This document shows positions 8,120 through 16,270 of a stretch of 37,790 bases of DNA, piece by piece. The notes under the pieces are model-generated. The model was not told the origin of the DNA and searched no databases. It worked only from the letters and a program-made list of their open reading frames with translations. Location of the stretch: assembly GCF_018274385.1 (NCBI RefSeq), contig NZ_JAAFYZ010000094.1:7-37796 (forward strand), given 5' to 3'. Origin of the DNA: Catenulispora pinistramenti. GTDB lineage: Bacteria > Actinomycetota > Actinomycetes > Streptomycetales > Catenulisporaceae. The first letter of the stretch is position 1. The number at the start of each line of letters is the position of its first letter. Position numbers and translations under genes: made by a program.

Positions 8120-9264
8120 ACCAGCCGGGTCGGCAGCGCGTGCTTGGTCACCGCGCCGGGATCGGCCAGCTGCGCGAACAGCTCCTCGATCACGCGGGTG
8201 CCCATCAGGTGCTGCGCCTGCGCGATGTGTGTGAAGCCGAACACTGAGTCGTCCACCAGCGCCTCGGCCTGGTCGAAGCAGACTATTGACACATCGCCGG
8301 GGACCGTCCGGGCGACCGCCTGGCAGGCCTTGCGCAGCAGCAGCGCGATGTGATGCTCGGAGGCCAGGTACGCGGTGATCTCCGGGCGGCTCCGCACGAA
8401 CTCGGTCAGGCGCGCCAAGTCCTGCTCCGGGCTGGTGGTGGCGCCCGGGGTGACGGAGTCGACGGCGTGGAACTCGTCGGCGTCGTCGTGCGGCACCCCT
8501 CGGGCGGCGTGCGCGCGCACGTAGCCGTTGCGCCGGTCCTGCACCGTCGAGACCCGGCTGGCACTGGTCACCAACCCGATCCGGCGGTGCCCGAGGTCGA
8601 GCAGGTGCTCGGTGGCGGCCCGGCCGCCGGCCACGTTGTCGGAGCACACCGCCGAGACCGGGATCCCGTCGAAGGACCGGTCGATGATCACCACCGGGAA
8701 CCGCCGCGCCAGCAGCCCCAGCAACGCCGGCGGCACCGACTCCGACGAACTCGGCTGGAACGCCAGCCCGGCCACCCCCGCCGCGAGCAGCTCGCCGATC
8801 AGCGCCTCCTCGGCGTCGGCGTCCCCGAAGGACATCTTGACGATCAGGTTCGCCCGCGCCGCGGTCTCGGCGAGCATCGAGGTCAGGATCCCGCCGCCGA
8901 AAGTGTCGTCGAAGCTGGTGAGCACGGCGCCGAACAGGGGGAGCGTGGCGCCGTTCCCACCGCCGGCCGCACCGCCCGCCCAGACCGCCGTATCCATCGC
9001 CCCGATCGTGCCGTTCGCCCCGCGGGCTCCCCGCCTCTGCTCGGGCTCGGCGCTGACCACCACGGTCCCGCGCCGTGGCCGCCGCACGACGTAGCCGTCC
9101 GCGGCCAGCATGTCGAGCGCCCGCTTGACCGTGATCGTGCTGACCGAGAACTCCTCGCAGAGGTCTGCCGGACTCGGCAACCGCTGGCCCACGGGATAGC
9201 GTCCACCGGCGATCCGGCCCTTGAGCTCGGCGTGGACGTGCTCGTAGAGCAGCTTGTCGGGCAC
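8089..9264 (-). CDS. GntR-type HTH / LacI-type sugar-binding transcriptional regulator
   Basis: 391 residues. Residues 1-70 are a GntR winged helix (GGRYPVGQRLPSPADLCEEF, VSTITVKRALDMLAADGYV). After a Gly/Ala linker, residues about 108-385 form a periplasmic-binding-protein-like effector domain of LacI type (VVIIDRSFDGIPVSAVCSDN, AATEHLLDLGHRRIGLVT, GDVSIVCFDQ). This AraR-like architecture usually senses a sugar. The GTG start at 9264 has GAGAGG upstream. A 16-bp operator (9286-9301) lies 22 bp before the start, and a related site precedes the GH28-like gene. Autoregulation and control of the GH28-like gene are the best inference. Confidence 0.9.
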   Translation of the reverse strand: MPDKLLYEHVHAELKGRIAGGRYPVGQRLPSPADLCEEFSVSTITVKRALDMLAADGYVVRRPRRGTVVVSAEPEQRRGARGANGTIGAMDTAVWAGGAAGGGNGATLPLFGAVLTSFDDTFGGGILTSMLAETAARANLIVKMSFGDADAEEALIGELLAAGVAGLAFQPSSSESVPPALLGLLARRFPVVIIDRSFDGIPVSAVCSDNVAGGRAATEHLLDLGHRRIGLVTSASRVSTVQDRRNGYVRAHAARGVPHDDADEFHAVDSVTPGATTSPEQDLARLTEFVRSRPEITAYLASEHHIALLLRKACQAVARTVPGDVSIVCFDQAEALVDDSVFGFTHIAQAQHLMGTRVIEELFAQLADPGAVTKHALPTRLVPGASTAARH

Positions 9265-9285
9265 CGGCGGGCCTCTCGCGGGGCA

Positions 9286-9301
9286 ATTAGAAATGTTTAA
9301 T
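9286..9301 (-). promoter_or_regulatory. Operator ATTAGAAATGTTTAAT at the GntR/LacI regulator promoter
   Basis: An AT-rich 16-mer sharing 12 positions with the dyad at 6149-6164. On the minus strand it overlaps a TATATT-like -10 region just upstream of the regulator start, the position expected for autorepression. It sits immediately downstream of the 9308-9580 gene stop, so it also marks the boundary between the two transcription units. Confidence 0.6.
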
Positions 9302-9307
9302 ATAACA

Positions 9308-9580
9308 TCAGGGTTCGGCGATGGGGCCGGTGGCGCGGCAGGCGTCCTCGTCGGGTTCTCCGGTATCCGCTGTCTGGGCGGTTTGCTGGATGTAGAGGTC
9401 GCCTTGGGCCACGGTGTAGACGGTGCCGTGGTCTTTCGCAGTGTTCTGCTGATGCGGCTGCGCCGGGGGCGGGTCGTGCGGGAGATTGAGGACGACGGAG
9501 GCGTCGTCGGCCACGACGATGGCGCCGTTCAGATCGCGGCCGACGCTGATTCTGCCGATCGACGGCTGCTGTGCTGACAT
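9308..9580 (-). CDS. 90-residue protein carrying two short beta-type tag motifs
   Basis: The ATG at 9580 has a strong AAGGAG eight bases upstream. The protein consists almost entirely of two motifs. Residues 11-33 (containing GRDLNGAIVVADDA) resemble residues 9-31 of the adjacent STAND NTPase (GRDNNGVLVVAENA). Residues 51-64, HGTVYTVAQGDLYI, resemble the C-terminal ends of the cyclase-homology protein (HGQIYAVQSGTLHI) and of the small protein at 16267. A Pro/Gln-rich linker joins them. Because it carries both motif types it could bridge the NTPase to the other partners. It is the last gene of the operon. No known domain is recognised; the adaptor role is inference. Confidence 0.8.
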   Translation of the reverse strand: MSAQQPSIGRISVGRDLNGAIVVADDASVVLNLPHDPPPAQPHQQNTAKDHGTVYTVAQGDLYIQQTAQTADTGEPDEDACRATGPIAEP

Positions 9581-9602
9581 CAGGGTTCTCCTTCACTGGT
9601 GG

Positions 9603-12293
9603 TCACGAGCAGGCCTGGATGATCTGGCTGAGGTCCTTGTTGAAGGTGGTCGGGTCGTTGTCGTAGGAAGTGGTGGACTGGCTGAGGAAGTTCTGGACGT
9701 TCTGCTTAAAGCTGCCCGCCTCGGTCTCCGCGCCGCCGAGAGCCGAGAGCAGCGTGGGATCGGTGGCTTGAGAGCTCGCGTTCTCCATGGTGGTCGTCAA
9801 GGAATCGATGGTGCCGAGGAACGCCTCCCCGGAGCTCTGCACAGCAGGCGTGTTGCCCTGGTCGCCGGCAGAGTTGATCATGGAATCGAAGTCGAGGCCC
9901 TGGCTGTTGTAGGCCGCGATGTCGCCGTTCAGCGGGGGGCCGAGAGTCGCGCAGACCGGATCGACGGTCGCCGATGCGGATGCGGGCGGCGGGGGCGGAG
10001 CGGACCGCGAAGAGTTGGCGCTGACCACTGCGATGCCGCCTCCGACCGCCGCGCACAGGGTCACCCCGACCACCGCGGCCTTCAACGCGGCGGCGGAGCC
10101 GATGCCGTGGGTGGTCGCGCCGCCGACGGTGGCCGCCGAGCCGGTTGTGGACCCGGCGGCGGTGCCGCCTGTCGCGACGCCGCTTCCTGTCGCAACACCG
10201 CTGCTTGTTGCGACGCCACTGCCGGTCACGGCGCCGCCGGCTGTTGCGAGGCCGCTACCGGCTGCGGCTGCGTTGCCGGCCGCGACCGTGCCGTGGCCGG
10301 CGGCAAGCGTGCTGAGATTGAAGACCGGCCTGGCCGCATGGGCTGCCGCGGCAGCGAGGTGACTGCCGGCTGCCGCTCCGTGAGTGGCGGCTGTGCCAGT
10401 TGCGGCGTGGCCTACGGCGGCGATTCCCTGACTGCTGCTCGCTACCGCGCCGTGAGTCGTCGCGGCACCGTTCACCACTCCGTGGGCAGTCGCGGCTCCG
10501 TGTGCGGTGGCACTGTTCGCAGCTCCGTGTGCTCCAGTGGCCGTGCTCGCCGTCCCGTGTGCGGCGGCATTGTTTGCTGCTCCGTGCGCGGCGGCGCCGT
10601 TCGCTGTCCCGTGAGCTCCAGCGGCCCCGCTTGCCATCCCATGCGCGGCCGCCCCGTTTGCTGCCCCGTGAGCGGCATGACCGCCGTGCATGACATAGGT
10701 CGGCCTCGGTGCCGCCGCCATGAGCCCCGACCCGGCACCAGTCGCCCCGTGCGCGACTGCTGCCTGTGCCGCCGCGTGTGCCTGCGCAGCTGCCGCTGTC
10801 ATGTGCGCGTGTGCGGTACCCATGGCGGCGGCACCTGGGTGCGCGCCGATCGATTGCGAGGCGGCGAGCTGTGCCGAGTGCTGGGCCGCCTGCATCTGGC
10901 TCATGACGTTCAGCTCCTGCCACAGCACCACCGCCTCGGTGAGCAGCAGGGCGGCCGGCGCGAGCTTGTGGATCATCAGGCAGCGGACGCCTTCCTCGTG
11001 CAGGAAGTACGCCTTGGCCTGCTTGTCTCCGGCCTTCTGGGCCGCGGACCAGCCGACGCCCAGGAGGGTGCCCCAGGCGCTGAACCGTAGCGAGGCCTGG
11101 AGTTTCGGCGCCGCGGCGTGGGCCAGTGCCACGCCGAGATCCGGGTGGTTGCTCTGCTCGGCCCTGAAGACGACGGTGTCCAGGGCCTGGTGGTGGATCG
11201 CCACCGCGTCCGGGGTGGTGGTCGGGGCCTTGACCCAGGCGGTCAGGTGGCGGCACAGGACGTCGGCCGGGTAGAGGTTCCGGAACATGTCGACGACCGC
11301 CGTCTGCACGTCATCGGGACAGCGGTAGCAGCCGCCTTCGCCCTCGGCGAGCAGGCCGGCATCGGTCAGCGTGCGGCACACCGCCGCCGCGTCTGAGCGC
11401 TTTAGCAGCGTGTCCAGATGGTGCGGGGCGACGTCGCCGCCGCCGAACGACGCCATCAGGAGCAGCACCTCGCGCCCGGCCGGCGCCTGCCGCCGGATCA
11501 GTGTCCTGAGCATCGTCGGCAGCTGCTTGTGCTCGGGCAGCTTGGGGTGGCCCAGCGCCGCGACGCGTTGCAGGTGCCGGGGTACGGCGTCGAGCAGTGA
11601 CAGCGCCGCGGCGTCCGCGCGCTCGCCCGGAAGCAGCTGCCGGTGCAAGTGGTGCGCCAGCAGGTTGACCGCCGAGGACTCGTCGAGGCCGCCGATCGAC
11701 AGGGTGCGTACGGCCGCCGCGGGGATCCGTTTGTGTGCGGTGAACACCACGGTCGAGTTCTGGACCACGTCCATCAGCTGCTTGAGATCAGCCGGTGAGC
11801 AGGACAGGTCGTCCAGGTAGATCCGCAGGTGCAGTCGCTGCAAGTAGGTCTGCAACTCGGCCGCGGATGGCACGTAGTCCGAGGCGTCGTAGCAGGCCCG
11901 GAAGATCTCCTGTGCGATCTCGGACACGTCGCGGTCGCGGGCGCTGAGGTGCACGACGCCGTCCATCCCGGGCCCCAGCCGCCGGGCCGCGTGCCGCAGG
12001 AGCGTGCTCTTGCCGATGCCCGACGGCCCGAACAGCTGCACGGAGCCGCCGGTCGAGACGGTCCGGTCCAGGTCGGCCAGTTCCCGATCGCGGCCGAGGA
12101 GCGCGTGGGACTCACGCGGCAGCAGGCTGATGACGCCTCGCGGTACCGGCCTGGGCCGGGGCCCGTGGTAGTCGATGACGCGCGAGGCGCCGTTGGCATC
12201 GGGAGCTATGTGCAGGATGGCGTTCTCGGCGACGACCAGGACCCCGTTGTTGTCGCGGCCGATGGTCAGGGCCGCGAGGTTCGCGGTGGTCAC
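9603..12293 (-). CDS. Transmembrane STAND-type P-loop NTPase with His/Ala/Gly-rich stalk
   Basis: 896 residues. Residues 9-31 carry the GRDxNG tag. A STAND/AAA ATPase follows: LLGRDRELADL (66-76), Walker A GPSGIGKST (89-97), Walker B LRIYLDDL (156-163), sensor-like VVFTAHKR (182-189) and a winged-helix-like segment to about 340. Residues about 340-465 are helical. Residues about 465-735 are a low-complexity Ala/His/Gly/Thr region with many AAHG and ATGSG units. A single membrane helix (about 736-758, AAVVGVTLCAAVGGGIAVV) leads to a 137-residue external tail with two Cys (PVCATLG and the terminal ACS). The NTPase is cytoplasmic and the tail extracytoplasmic by the positive-inside expectation. 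The GTG start overlaps the upstream stop as GTGA. It probably acts as sensor/switch of the TerY-P-type operon. Confidence 0.88.
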   Translation of the reverse strand: MTTANLAALTIGRDNNGVLVVAENAILHIAPDANGASRVIDYHGPRPRPVPRGVISLLPRESHALLGRDRELADLDRTVSTGGSVQLFGPSGIGKSTLLRHAARRLGPGMDGVVHLSARDRDVSEIAQEIFRACYDASDYVPSAAELQTYLQRLHLRIYLDDLSCSPADLKQLMDVVQNSTVVFTAHKRIPAAAVRTLSIGGLDESSAVNLLAHHLHRQLLPGERADAAALSLLDAVPRHLQRVAALGHPKLPEHKQLPTMLRTLIRRQAPAGREVLLLMASFGGGDVAPHHLDTLLKRSDAAAVCRTLTDAGLLAEGEGGCYRCPDDVQTAVVDMFRNLYPADVLCRHLTAWVKAPTTTPDAVAIHHQALDTVVFRAEQSNHPDLGVALAHAAAPKLQASLRFSAWGTLLGVGWSAAQKAGDKQAKAYFLHEEGVRCLMIHKLAPAALLLTEAVVLWQELNVMSQMQAAQHSAQLAASQSIGAHPGAAAMGTAHAHMTAAAAQAHAAAQAAVAHGATGAGSGLMAAAPRPTYVMHGGHAAHGAANGAAAHGMASGAAGAHGTANGAAAHGAANNAAAHGTASTATGAHGAANSATAHGAATAHGVVNGAATTHGAVASSSQGIAAVGHAATGTAATHGAAAGSHLAAAAAHAARPVFNLSTLAAGHGTVAAGNAAAAGSGLATAGGAVTGSGVATSSGVATGSGVATGGTAAGSTTGSAATVGGATTHGIGSAAALKAAVVGVTLCAAVGGGIAVVSANSSRSAPPPPPASASATVDPVCATLGPPLNGDIAAYNSQGLDFDSMINSAGDQGNTPAVQSSGEAFLGTIDSLTTTMENASSQATDPTLLSALGGAETEAGSFKQNVQNFLSQSTTSYDNDPTTFNKDLSQIIQACS

Positions 12294-12907
12294 GGCCCGC
12301 TCCGGTCGCTGGTGCTGGTGCCGCTACCACTACCACTACCACTGCCACTGCCACTGCCACTGTCGGTGTCCGTGCTGGTGCCGTTGCCGTTGCCGTTATC
12401 AGTATCGGTCGCCGTCGCCGTCGCCGTCGCCGTGGCCGTGTCAGTGCTCGAAGCGGACCTTGAGGCCGAGCCGTGAGTGGAGTCGGCGGTGGAGCGACTC
12501 AGGCCAGTGGCAGTCGGGTTCCATGGCGTGGACACGGGCGGGCAGTGCTTCGGCTTCCGCGTGTAGTCCTCATGACATTTCGTCTTGGCCGGCTCTCCCG
12601 AACACTCGTCGTCAGCGGACGAGCTCGCAGAACCGGTCGGGGAGTACCAACCCGAGGACCGGGTCTGCTCCGGTGTGCCACACGGCGTCGGTGTCGGCGT
12701 GACCGAGGTGGTCGCCGCTCCTGTCGGAATCGTGGTGGTCGCTTGCCTCGGAGAAGTCACCGAAACCGGGGCCGAAGCCGCCGGCTTCGGCCTCCCGACC
12801 GTGAGCGCCGTAGCCGCCCCCGCGCACACGAACGTGACCGACAACGCGAGCAGTACGCCGGCCGCGCTGATCCCGCCCCGCCGGCTCGCAACCCTCTGCG
12901 CGGCCAT
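12290..12907 (-). CDS. Membrane-anchored Ser/Thr/Gly repeat protein, unknown function
   Basis: 205 residues. One hydrophobic segment (about 12-37, ISAAGVLLALSVTFVCAGAA) after a basic start acts as a signal anchor or signal peptide. The remainder is external: Pro/Thr/Ser-rich, with four Cys in the middle (CGTPEQ, DECSG, TKCHED, KHCPP), then simple repeats TATATATA, NGNGNG and SGSGSGSG ending SDRSGP. The repeats are encoded by hexanucleotide microsatellites. The ATG at 12907 lies just after the vWA stop region with 1-2 bp spacing, and the stop overlaps the STAND gene start. Its coupling suggests it works with the STAND protein at the cell surface. No domain is recognised. Confidence 0.75.
   Translation of the reverse strand: MAAQRVASRRGGISAAGVLLALSVTFVCAGAATALTVGRPKPAASAPVSVTSPRQATTTIPTGAATTSVTPTPTPCGTPEQTRSSGWYSPTGSASSSADDECSGEPAKTKCHEDYTRKPKHCPPVSTPWNPTATGLSRSTADSTHGSASRSASSTDTATATATATATDTDNGNGNGTSTDTDSGSGSGSGSGSGSGTSTSDRSGP
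12324..12441. repeat. Hexanucleotide microsatellites inside a coding sequence
   Basis: Three blocks are visible: about six CTACCA/CTGCCA units (12324-12362), CCGTTG units (12381-12398) and GTCGCC units (12409-12441). All are multiples of 6, so copy-number change would alter the Ser-Gly, Asn-Gly and Thr-Ala tails of the 12290-12907 protein without shifting frame. Confidence 0.85.
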
Positions 12908-12908
12908 G

Positions 12909-13595
12909 TCAGTCCATGTACTCTCGGTTGAGGGCGATGGTCTGGAAGCCCGTGGTCTGCACCGCCAGCGTCAGCTGGTTGTTCGCCGAGGAGTTGATCA
13001 GGGTATTGAGCATGCTGCTCAACGCCTCGCTCAGGGCCGCCTCGGAGTCCGAGCCGTCGGCCAGGAACGCCAGCTTGGTGTACACCTGCTTCAGCACCGC
13101 CGGATCGGCCCCGCCGAATCCGTAGGAGATCACGTGTGGACGCCGCGGCCAGCCCGGGTCCACCAGCGCGTCGAACCGCGCCTTCCAGTGGCGGTCGGTC
13201 GGGGCCCCGTCGGTCAAGAAGAACACCGCGGGGCGCAGCACGTCCCAGCCGCCGGAGCGCAGCGCGGTCACGTCGTTCTCGATGCACTGCCGCAGCAGTT
13301 CGAAGACCTTGCCGTACTCGGTGGCGCCGGCGCAGACGATCTCCGGCATGACCGGGACCTGGGACACCTCCGACATCGGGATGACCAGGTGCGGGTCGGT
13401 GGAGAAGGCGATCAGGCAGATGTGCGCGAACTCGCTGACCCGCGGGCTGCGCTGCAGGGTCTGGTACACCCGCTCCAAGGTCGCGTTCAGGACCCCCTGG
13501 TGCGGGCTCATCGACGACGAGGCGTCGATGACGAGGTACGTCGGCAGGCACGTCAGACCCAGGTCCAGCGCGGGCTCGGTGTATACGGACATCAT
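12909..13595 (-). CDS. vWA domain protein, TerY-like
   Basis: 228 residues forming one von Willebrand factor A domain. The MIDAS metal site is complete: DASSS (D24, S26, S28), T92 in GATEYGK and D129 in FLTDGAPTD. The ATG at 13595 has AAAGG upstream. It is TerY-like in length and in pairing with an adjacent PP2C phosphatase and kinase, the TerY-P triad known from tellurite-resistance-associated and other conflict loci. No terD or other ter genes are present here. It is probably a cytoplasmic metal-dependent adaptor whose phosphorylation state is set by its two neighbours. Confidence 0.9.
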   Translation of the reverse strand: MMSVYTEPALDLGLTCLPTYLVIDASSSMSPHQGVLNATLERVYQTLQRSPRVSEFAHICLIAFSTDPHLVIPMSEVSQVPVMPEIVCAGATEYGKVFELLRQCIENDVTALRSGGWDVLRPAVFFLTDGAPTDRHWKARFDALVDPGWPRRPHVISYGFGGADPAVLKQVYTKLAFLADGSDSEAALSEALSSMLNTLINSSANNQLTLAVQTTGFQTIALNREYMD

Positions 13596-13598
13596 GTT

Positions 13599-14888
13599 CT
13601 ACCTTTCGATGAGAGTGTTGAACAGGGCGACCGCCACGGTCGCCGCCACGATCGTCAGCACGATGGCGAGCACCGCGAACGCGAGGCTGCGCAGCCGTGC
13701 CCCGGCCCCGCGGTTCGGGGTCGCCGGAGTCGTCGAAGCCGCCGGTTCCAGGGGCGGGAGCGGTTTCGACAGGTCCACGACCGGCTTGTTCGACGGCTGA
13801 TTCGCCGTGCCGAACGGCTTCAGCAGCACCTTCTTCGGCGCCGTCCCCGACGTCACGGCCGACGCCGCCTCCGTGACCGCCGGGCCCTCGCCCCGGGCCG
13901 CGCGCAGCGCCGCGTCCGGTACCCCCGGTGCGGACAGCCAGGGCGTGCGGGGTGCGGGGCGGAAGTAGGGCCCGCCGGCCAACGCCAGCCGCAGCTGCCC
14001 GATCGAGGGCCGGCGCTCGCGGTCGGCGGCCAGCAGCATGTCCAGCAGGACGTCGGGCGCCGCGGGCTGGTCCGGCCAACGACCCGTCGCGATCCCGCCG
14101 ATCGCGTCGGCCCGCCGCTTGGCGGTCAGGCAGCGCGAGACCAGGAGCGCGACCCGGAACCGGTCGGTGTACCGGTCGGCGTCGCCGCCGGCCGGCGTCA
14201 GCGGGTCGGCCCAGCTCGGCTGATGGACGTTCGGCATCTTGCCGAGCTGGCAGCCGTCGATGTCGATGACGAACACCGAGTGGTCGGCGGGCGACCAGAA
14301 GGCGTTGGAGTAGGACCAGTCCGAGTAGACCAGGCCCAGTTTCTCCAGCACCTCGGCCAGTTCGGCGAGGTTGCGGCAGACGGCGACCCGGCCGGCCGGG
14401 CCCGGTGCCGCGATGCCCACCTGCCGCAGGTCCTCGTCGGGCTTGGCCAGCCAGTCCACCTCGACGTGCTGCGCGGCGCTGACGCCGGCGACGGTGACCG
14501 CGGTCTTGAACCGGTCGGGTGCGGCCGGGATCACGCAGCCGACGACCGCGTTGCCCGGCCTGGTGATCCGGGCCACCGGCCAGGACGAGGCCGCGCGCAC
14601 GATGGCGCGGTCCGCGGGGTTCAGCGTTTCCGGCGCGGCGATCAAGGCGTCGAGCCGGTCGCCGTCCTGGGCCGGGCGGGGCTGTCGGTAGATCTTCGCC
14701 AGAAATCCGGGACGGCCGCTCAGCGGCTGGATCGCGATGCTCTGCCCGGTGTTCTCGCTGATCGCCGGGCCCAGCGCGCCGATGTCCGCCAGCGTGACGA
14801 CGCCGGGCAGCGGCCAGGCCGCGTCGCCGCTCATCCGGCCGCCGCCGGCGCCACCGCCCAGCCGGCCGCCGCTCGCGCCGCTGCTCAT
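13599..14888 (-). CDS. Hanks-type protein kinase of the TerY-P triad, C-terminal membrane anchor
   Basis: 429 residues from ATG 14888, chosen because it overlaps the PP2C stop as ATGA; an ATG at 14834 (MSGDAAW) is a possible alternative. A short Gly/Ser leader precedes a divergent kinase fold: K65 in FLAKIYR as the ATP lysine, catalytic loop YSDWSYSN with D190 and N195 at canonical spacing, and DIDG (D209/D211) in place of DFG, typical of TerY-associated kinases. A Pro/Thr-rich segment leads to a C-terminal membrane helix (about 396-422, LAFAVLAIVLTIVAATVAVAL). It probably phosphorylates the vWA or STAND partner, opposed by the PP2C. Confidence 0.9.
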   Translation of the reverse strand: MSSGASGGRLGGGAGGGRMSGDAAWPLPGVVTLADIGALGPAISENTGQSIAIQPLSGRPGFLAKIYRQPRPAQDGDRLDALIAAPETLNPADRAIVRAASSWPVARITRPGNAVVGCVIPAAPDRFKTAVTVAGVSAAQHVEVDWLAKPDEDLRQVGIAAPGPAGRVAVCRNLAELAEVLEKLGLVYSDWSYSNAFWSPADHSVFVIDIDGCQLGKMPNVHQPSWADPLTPAGGDADRYTDRFRVALLVSRCLTAKRRADAIGGIATGRWPDQPAAPDVLLDMLLAADRERRPSIGQLRLALAGGPYFRPAPRTPWLSAPGVPDAALRAARGEGPAVTEAASAVTSGTAPKKVLLKPFGTANQPSNKPVVDLSKPLPPLEPAASTTPATPNRGAGARLRSLAFAVLAIVLTIVAATVAVALFNTLIER

Positions 14889-16270
14889 CCGGCCACCGCG
14901 TTCCACACCACGACCGCGGTCCGGTCGTCCATCCGCTGCTGCGCGTCGAAGTCCACGTCGTTGAGGAACTCGGCGATCGGCAGCGGCCGGCGCCAGCGGC
15001 CGGCGAAGTGCTCGTTCACCCGCCGCCGGGTCCAGGCGTCGCCGACGCCGTCGGTGACCAGGGCCAGCGCGGCGCCGCCGCGCAGATCGAACTCCACGGC
15101 CTGGACCGCCTCGGGGTGGTCCGGCAGCGCGGCGGACAGGGCGTTGGAGGCGTACTCGCCCTGGTTCTTGCGGTCCCCGAACCGCTGCTCCCAGCTCTTC
15201 TGCTCGGCGTCCAGGACCCACCCCGAGCTGTCGCCGACCCAGGCCACCCAGCCCCGGGCCGCCTCGCCGCGCCGCTTGGGCACGGTCAGAACCGTGGCGA
15301 TCAGCACCGTGGCCAACTCGCTGCCGGAGACGGCCCGCGCGCTCGCCGTGTCCGCCACCTGTTCGGCGACCTTCTTGAAGACGATCGCGGGGTCCAGCCC
15401 GGCGATGTCCGGATCGGCTTCCAGCAGCTCCCGCAGGACCCGCACGGTGTAGCTCGCGGCCGCGTTCGCGCCGGTGTCGGACAGCCGGGCGTTCGAGATC
15501 CCGTCGGCGACGGCGAGGATCAGGAAGCTGTCATCGCCGGTGCGGCCGATGCGGTACGCGTCCTGTCTCGGCACGCCGGGCTCGGCCCCGTCGTGCCCGC
15601 CGCAGCGGTGGCCGGGGCCGACGACCGAGGCGCCGCGGACCGCGAGCGGGCCGACCTGGGCCTGGTCGGCGGCGACGCCGCTGGGGAACGGGCCTTCCGG
15701 CACTCGCCACGGCACGTTGTGCGCCTTGCTGCCGGACCCGAACCTGGGTGCCTTGCTCAGCTCTTCGGTGGTGATCGCGACCGCCGCCACCGATGCCGCT
15801 ACCGGCGTCGGCACCGTGGCCGGGACGGTGGCCGTGCCGCCCTGGTACGCATTCGGACGCGGCACGATGATCGGCTGGGACGCGGGGCTCACCGGGTTCA
15901 TCGAGGTCACCGAGTTCACCGGGTTCGCAGGGTCCTGCCGAGCCGAGTACGGCGCGGTCGCGGTCGCCGTCGGTCGGCTCTGCTCGTACCAGGAGGTCTG
16001 GTCGGTCCGGAAAGAGGACACCGCCTCCGCCCCGCCAGGAGTCCTTCTCGGGTCGCTGCGCGGGCCCGGCGCGGCTGTCATCCCCTCCGTGACAGCCGCG
16101 CCGGCCGTCGTCACCGCGGCCAACGCGCAGAGGTAGACCACCCACGCGTAATGGCGCGGCGGATGCGACACCTCCAAGAACGCGAGCGCCACCACGATCG
16201 CGCCGATGCCGGCCCAGGGGAGCCGGGCGTTGCCGCCGGCCGGTCCAGAGGTATGAGAGTTCTGGTTCAC
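14885..16270 (-). CDS. Membrane-anchored PP2C-type protein phosphatase of the TerY-P triad
   Basis: 461 residues from GTG 16270, which overlaps the upstream stop as GTGA. The frame stays open further upstream but that part lies inside two other genes and is rejected. Two membrane helices (about 17-33 and 41-62) are followed by a Pro/Thr/Asn-rich linker to about 185. The PP2C domain (about 215-460) has the expected acidic metal ligands: D237 in RQDAY, D256 in AVADGISN, D407 in VTDGVGD and D448-D449 in MDDRTAVVVW. It is translationally coupled to the kinase downstream. Its likely role is to reverse phosphorylation by that kinase. Confidence 0.92.
   Translation of the reverse strand: MNQNSHTSGPAGGNARLPWAGIGAIVVALAFLEVSHPPRHYAWVVYLCALAAVTTAGAAVTEGMTAAPGPRSDPRRTPGGAEAVSSFRTDQTSWYEQSRPTATATAPYSARQDPANPVNSVTSMNPVSPASQPIIVPRPNAYQGGTATVPATVPTPVAASVAAVAITTEELSKAPRFGSGSKAHNVPWRVPEGPFPSGVAADQAQVGPLAVRGASVVGPGHRCGGHDGAEPGVPRQDAYRIGRTGDDSFLILAVADGISNARLSDTGANAAASYTVRVLRELLEADPDIAGLDPAIVFKKVAEQVADTASARAVSGSELATVLIATVLTVPKRRGEAARGWVAWVGDSSGWVLDAEQKSWEQRFGDRKNQGEYASNALSAALPDHPEAVQAVEFDLRGGAALALVTDGVGDAWTRRRVNEHFAGRWRRPLPIAEFLNDVDFDAQQRMDDRTAVVVWNAVAG

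Noticed and set aside
9603..12907. Classical tellurite-resistance (ter) operon
   Set aside because: The kinase/PP2C/vWA triad is present but no TerD, TerB or TerC homologue is seen.
12585..15452. A 955-residue plus-strand open frame opposite the vWA/kinase/PP2C genes
   Set aside because: It is Arg/His/Gly/Val-rich with no domain, and lies exactly antisense to three genes with complete catalytic motifs; high GC keeps antisense frames open.
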